From Victivallaceae bacterium (GTDB taxonomy: Bacteria; Verrucomicrobiota; Lentisphaeria; Victivallales; Victivallaceae): DNA of 64,000 bases. Where the stretch lies: contig JAQUTL010000001.1 in assembly GCA_028709805.1 (NCBI GenBank), positions 186,001 through 250,000 on the forward strand, in the 5' to 3' direction. The notes under the pieces were generated by a model. The model did no database searches and was not told the origin of the DNA. It was given only the letters and a program-made list of their open reading frames with translations. Shown piece after piece: positions 63,221 to 64,000 of the stretch (within the stretch, counting starts at the first letter, position 1; each line of letters begins with the position of its first letter). The translations under genes were made by a program, and so were the position numbers.

Positions 63221-63540
63221 TGTTGTTAGTTCTGTGTGGACCACATTTTGTCAGGCCGTAAAAATCAAAGTATATGCAAATAAAGAAGATTTTAACCGTT
63301 TGCCAATCCGCCGGAACCGGAGTGTTCCCATGCGGAGTTTGCATTTTACGACGGTAGATTTCGGACGGGCGGGGGGCCTGCTTTTGAGAAATTGAGCAAA
63401 ATATACGAATTTTAGGCGGCGCAATCAGAAAATTACGCCTTTTTGAAAATTGTTAGGACCGGCGTGCTCCGACGGCTTACAATAAACGCCGGAACGCCGC
63501 GGCATATGGAAAAACTTTTGAACACTCTGAACGACAATTC

Positions 63541-63852
63541 CTATTGAGCAACCGTCTTTTCATTATTGGTCTTCAAGTCGCCGCCTTTGATTTTCCACAG
63601 ATAAAGCGACGCCCGCGTGCCGTCCGGCGAATAACGTTTGCGGTATTTTTCAAAATCGGCATTCCAATATCGGTTAAACTCATAATGTCGCCGCAGCCAC
63701 GCCGATCGCAAGCTGCAGCTTGCATCAGCGCCTTGAACAAATCCGCCGCGCATTCAAACCCGTGTTCCGGCACAACGCCGACAATCCGTGAGAATTCCGG
63801 CGCTTACCGGCAATGCCGCGCATCGTCTTCCGGCGGTGACGACGAAACTCAT
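63541..63852 (-). pseudogene. DNA-glycosylase-like C-terminal remnant
   Basis: Ends with FEKYRKRYSPDGTRASLYLWKIKGG, the same C-terminus as the AlkA-like copy at 53.3 kb (FETYRQRYSPYGTLTSL-stop-LWRIK). Upstream pieces (PEHGFECAADLFKALMQAAACDRRGCG) are in another frame, so the gene is broken. Follows the macro-domain gene (TAATG junction). Confidence 0.5.
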
Positions 63853-64000
63853 TACGTGCCCTCCTGCACACTTAAAAGATGGCAGTACAACTCCAGATCA
63901 GCGGCGGAAAAACAGCAGAAAATAACTTTTTCCGGGAATCTGCCAGTCCACGACCGCACGCTGTTCATTGCGATCGCGGCCGCCTCCGGCTTGGGAAAAT
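63852..64000 (-). CDS. Macro-domain protein, C-terminal end (gene continues beyond window)
   Basis: The last 48 codons read FPKPEAAAIAMNSVRSW...PEKVIFCCFSAADLELYCHLL, which fits the final helix-strand-helix of macro-domain ADP-ribose-binding proteins. The rest lies to the right of the window. Its TAA shares bases with an ATG of the glycosylase remnant, hinting that both were once co-translated. Confidence 0.6.
   Translation of the reverse strand, partial: FPKPEAAAIAMNSVRSWTGRFPEKVIFCCFSAADLELYCHLLSVQEGT

Larger units (their letters stand above)
63129..63540. other. Control region of the WYL gene and unassigned sequence
   Basis: 412 bases. The first 90 hold the WYL promoter and operator; beyond 63230 I see no gene, only a weak stem with a T run near 63413-63440. 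Confidence 0.5.

Noticed and set aside
1-64000. CRISPR arrays, rRNA genes, integrase, replication origin
   Set aside because: No regularly spaced palindromic repeats, no rRNA sequence, no tyrosine or serine recombinase frame and no DnaA-box cluster were seen; the only regular repeat is the coding 33-bp array at 13.2-13.4 kb.

Overview
The window looks like chromosomal DNA of a GC-rich, Gram-negative bacterium. My best guess is Lentisphaerota (Victivallis-like, gut-associated). This rests on gene content: many secreted TIM-barrel sugar-enzyme-like proteins, a GGGtGRT/Fe-S scaffold pair, an ECF sigma factor overlapping a Ser/Thr kinase, and an Lgt/lipoprotein-rich envelope. It is an inference from family content, not from a marker gene. 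Translation starts mostly follow GGAG-type Shine-Dalgarno sites, and several promoters match TTGaca-16 bp-TAtaaT.

Layout. (1) 1-7.3 kb: the end of a glycosidase-like gene, then a minus-strand operon running hisC, amrB (MEMO), a DUF4434 TIM-barrel protein and two tandem secreted paralogues. (2) 7.4-8.5 kb: mreB with a clean promoter and terminator. (3) 8.7-19.1 kb: an acid-stress island. A divergent pair of decarboxylase/antiporter operons (arginine, adiA; and a lysine-type enzyme) each carries a small Cys-rich lipoprotein, and a ClC-family chloride transporter lies next to them. (4) 19.1-24.1 kb: folE-dtd-dxr-rseP-ispG. (5) 24.2-41.4 kb: core genes, namely an EF-G-like GTPase, PP2C phosphatase, Deg-like protease, ferredoxin, glycosyltransferase, an orphan PqqD-like chaperone with an ABC exporter, glycerate kinase, the Fe-S scaffold/GGGtGRT pair, a glycosidase-like protein, and the popT-lgt-rluD-ldcA operon. 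(6) 41.6-64 kb: an accessory region starting at tRNA-Gln. It holds debris of IS30, IS3, IS66, IS630 and IS256 elements, a small-protein/DUF697-GTPase cluster behind a long structured leader, an ECF sigma/kinase pair, a tightly overlapping nuclease-SWIM-MoxR-vWA operon, an AT-rich Type IIG restriction-modification pair next to tRNA-Leu, a WYL regulator, and the end of a macro-domain gene at the right edge. Two 82-residue zinc-ribbon paralogues and two decayed DNA-glycosylase copies lie far apart in this region.

How it fits together: the acid island pairs each decarboxylase with its exchanger and an anion conductor, the classical logic of extreme acid resistance. The core operons supply isoprenoid precursors (dxr, ispG), undecaprenyl phosphate recycling (popT), lipoprotein lipidation (lgt) and peptidoglycan trimming (ldcA), consistent with rod morphology (mreB). 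The most interesting candidate for an under-described system is the four-gene operon at 50.0-53.2 kb: a PD-(D/E)XK-type nuclease, a SWIM zinc finger, a MoxR AAA+ ATPase and a HExxH plus vWA protein.
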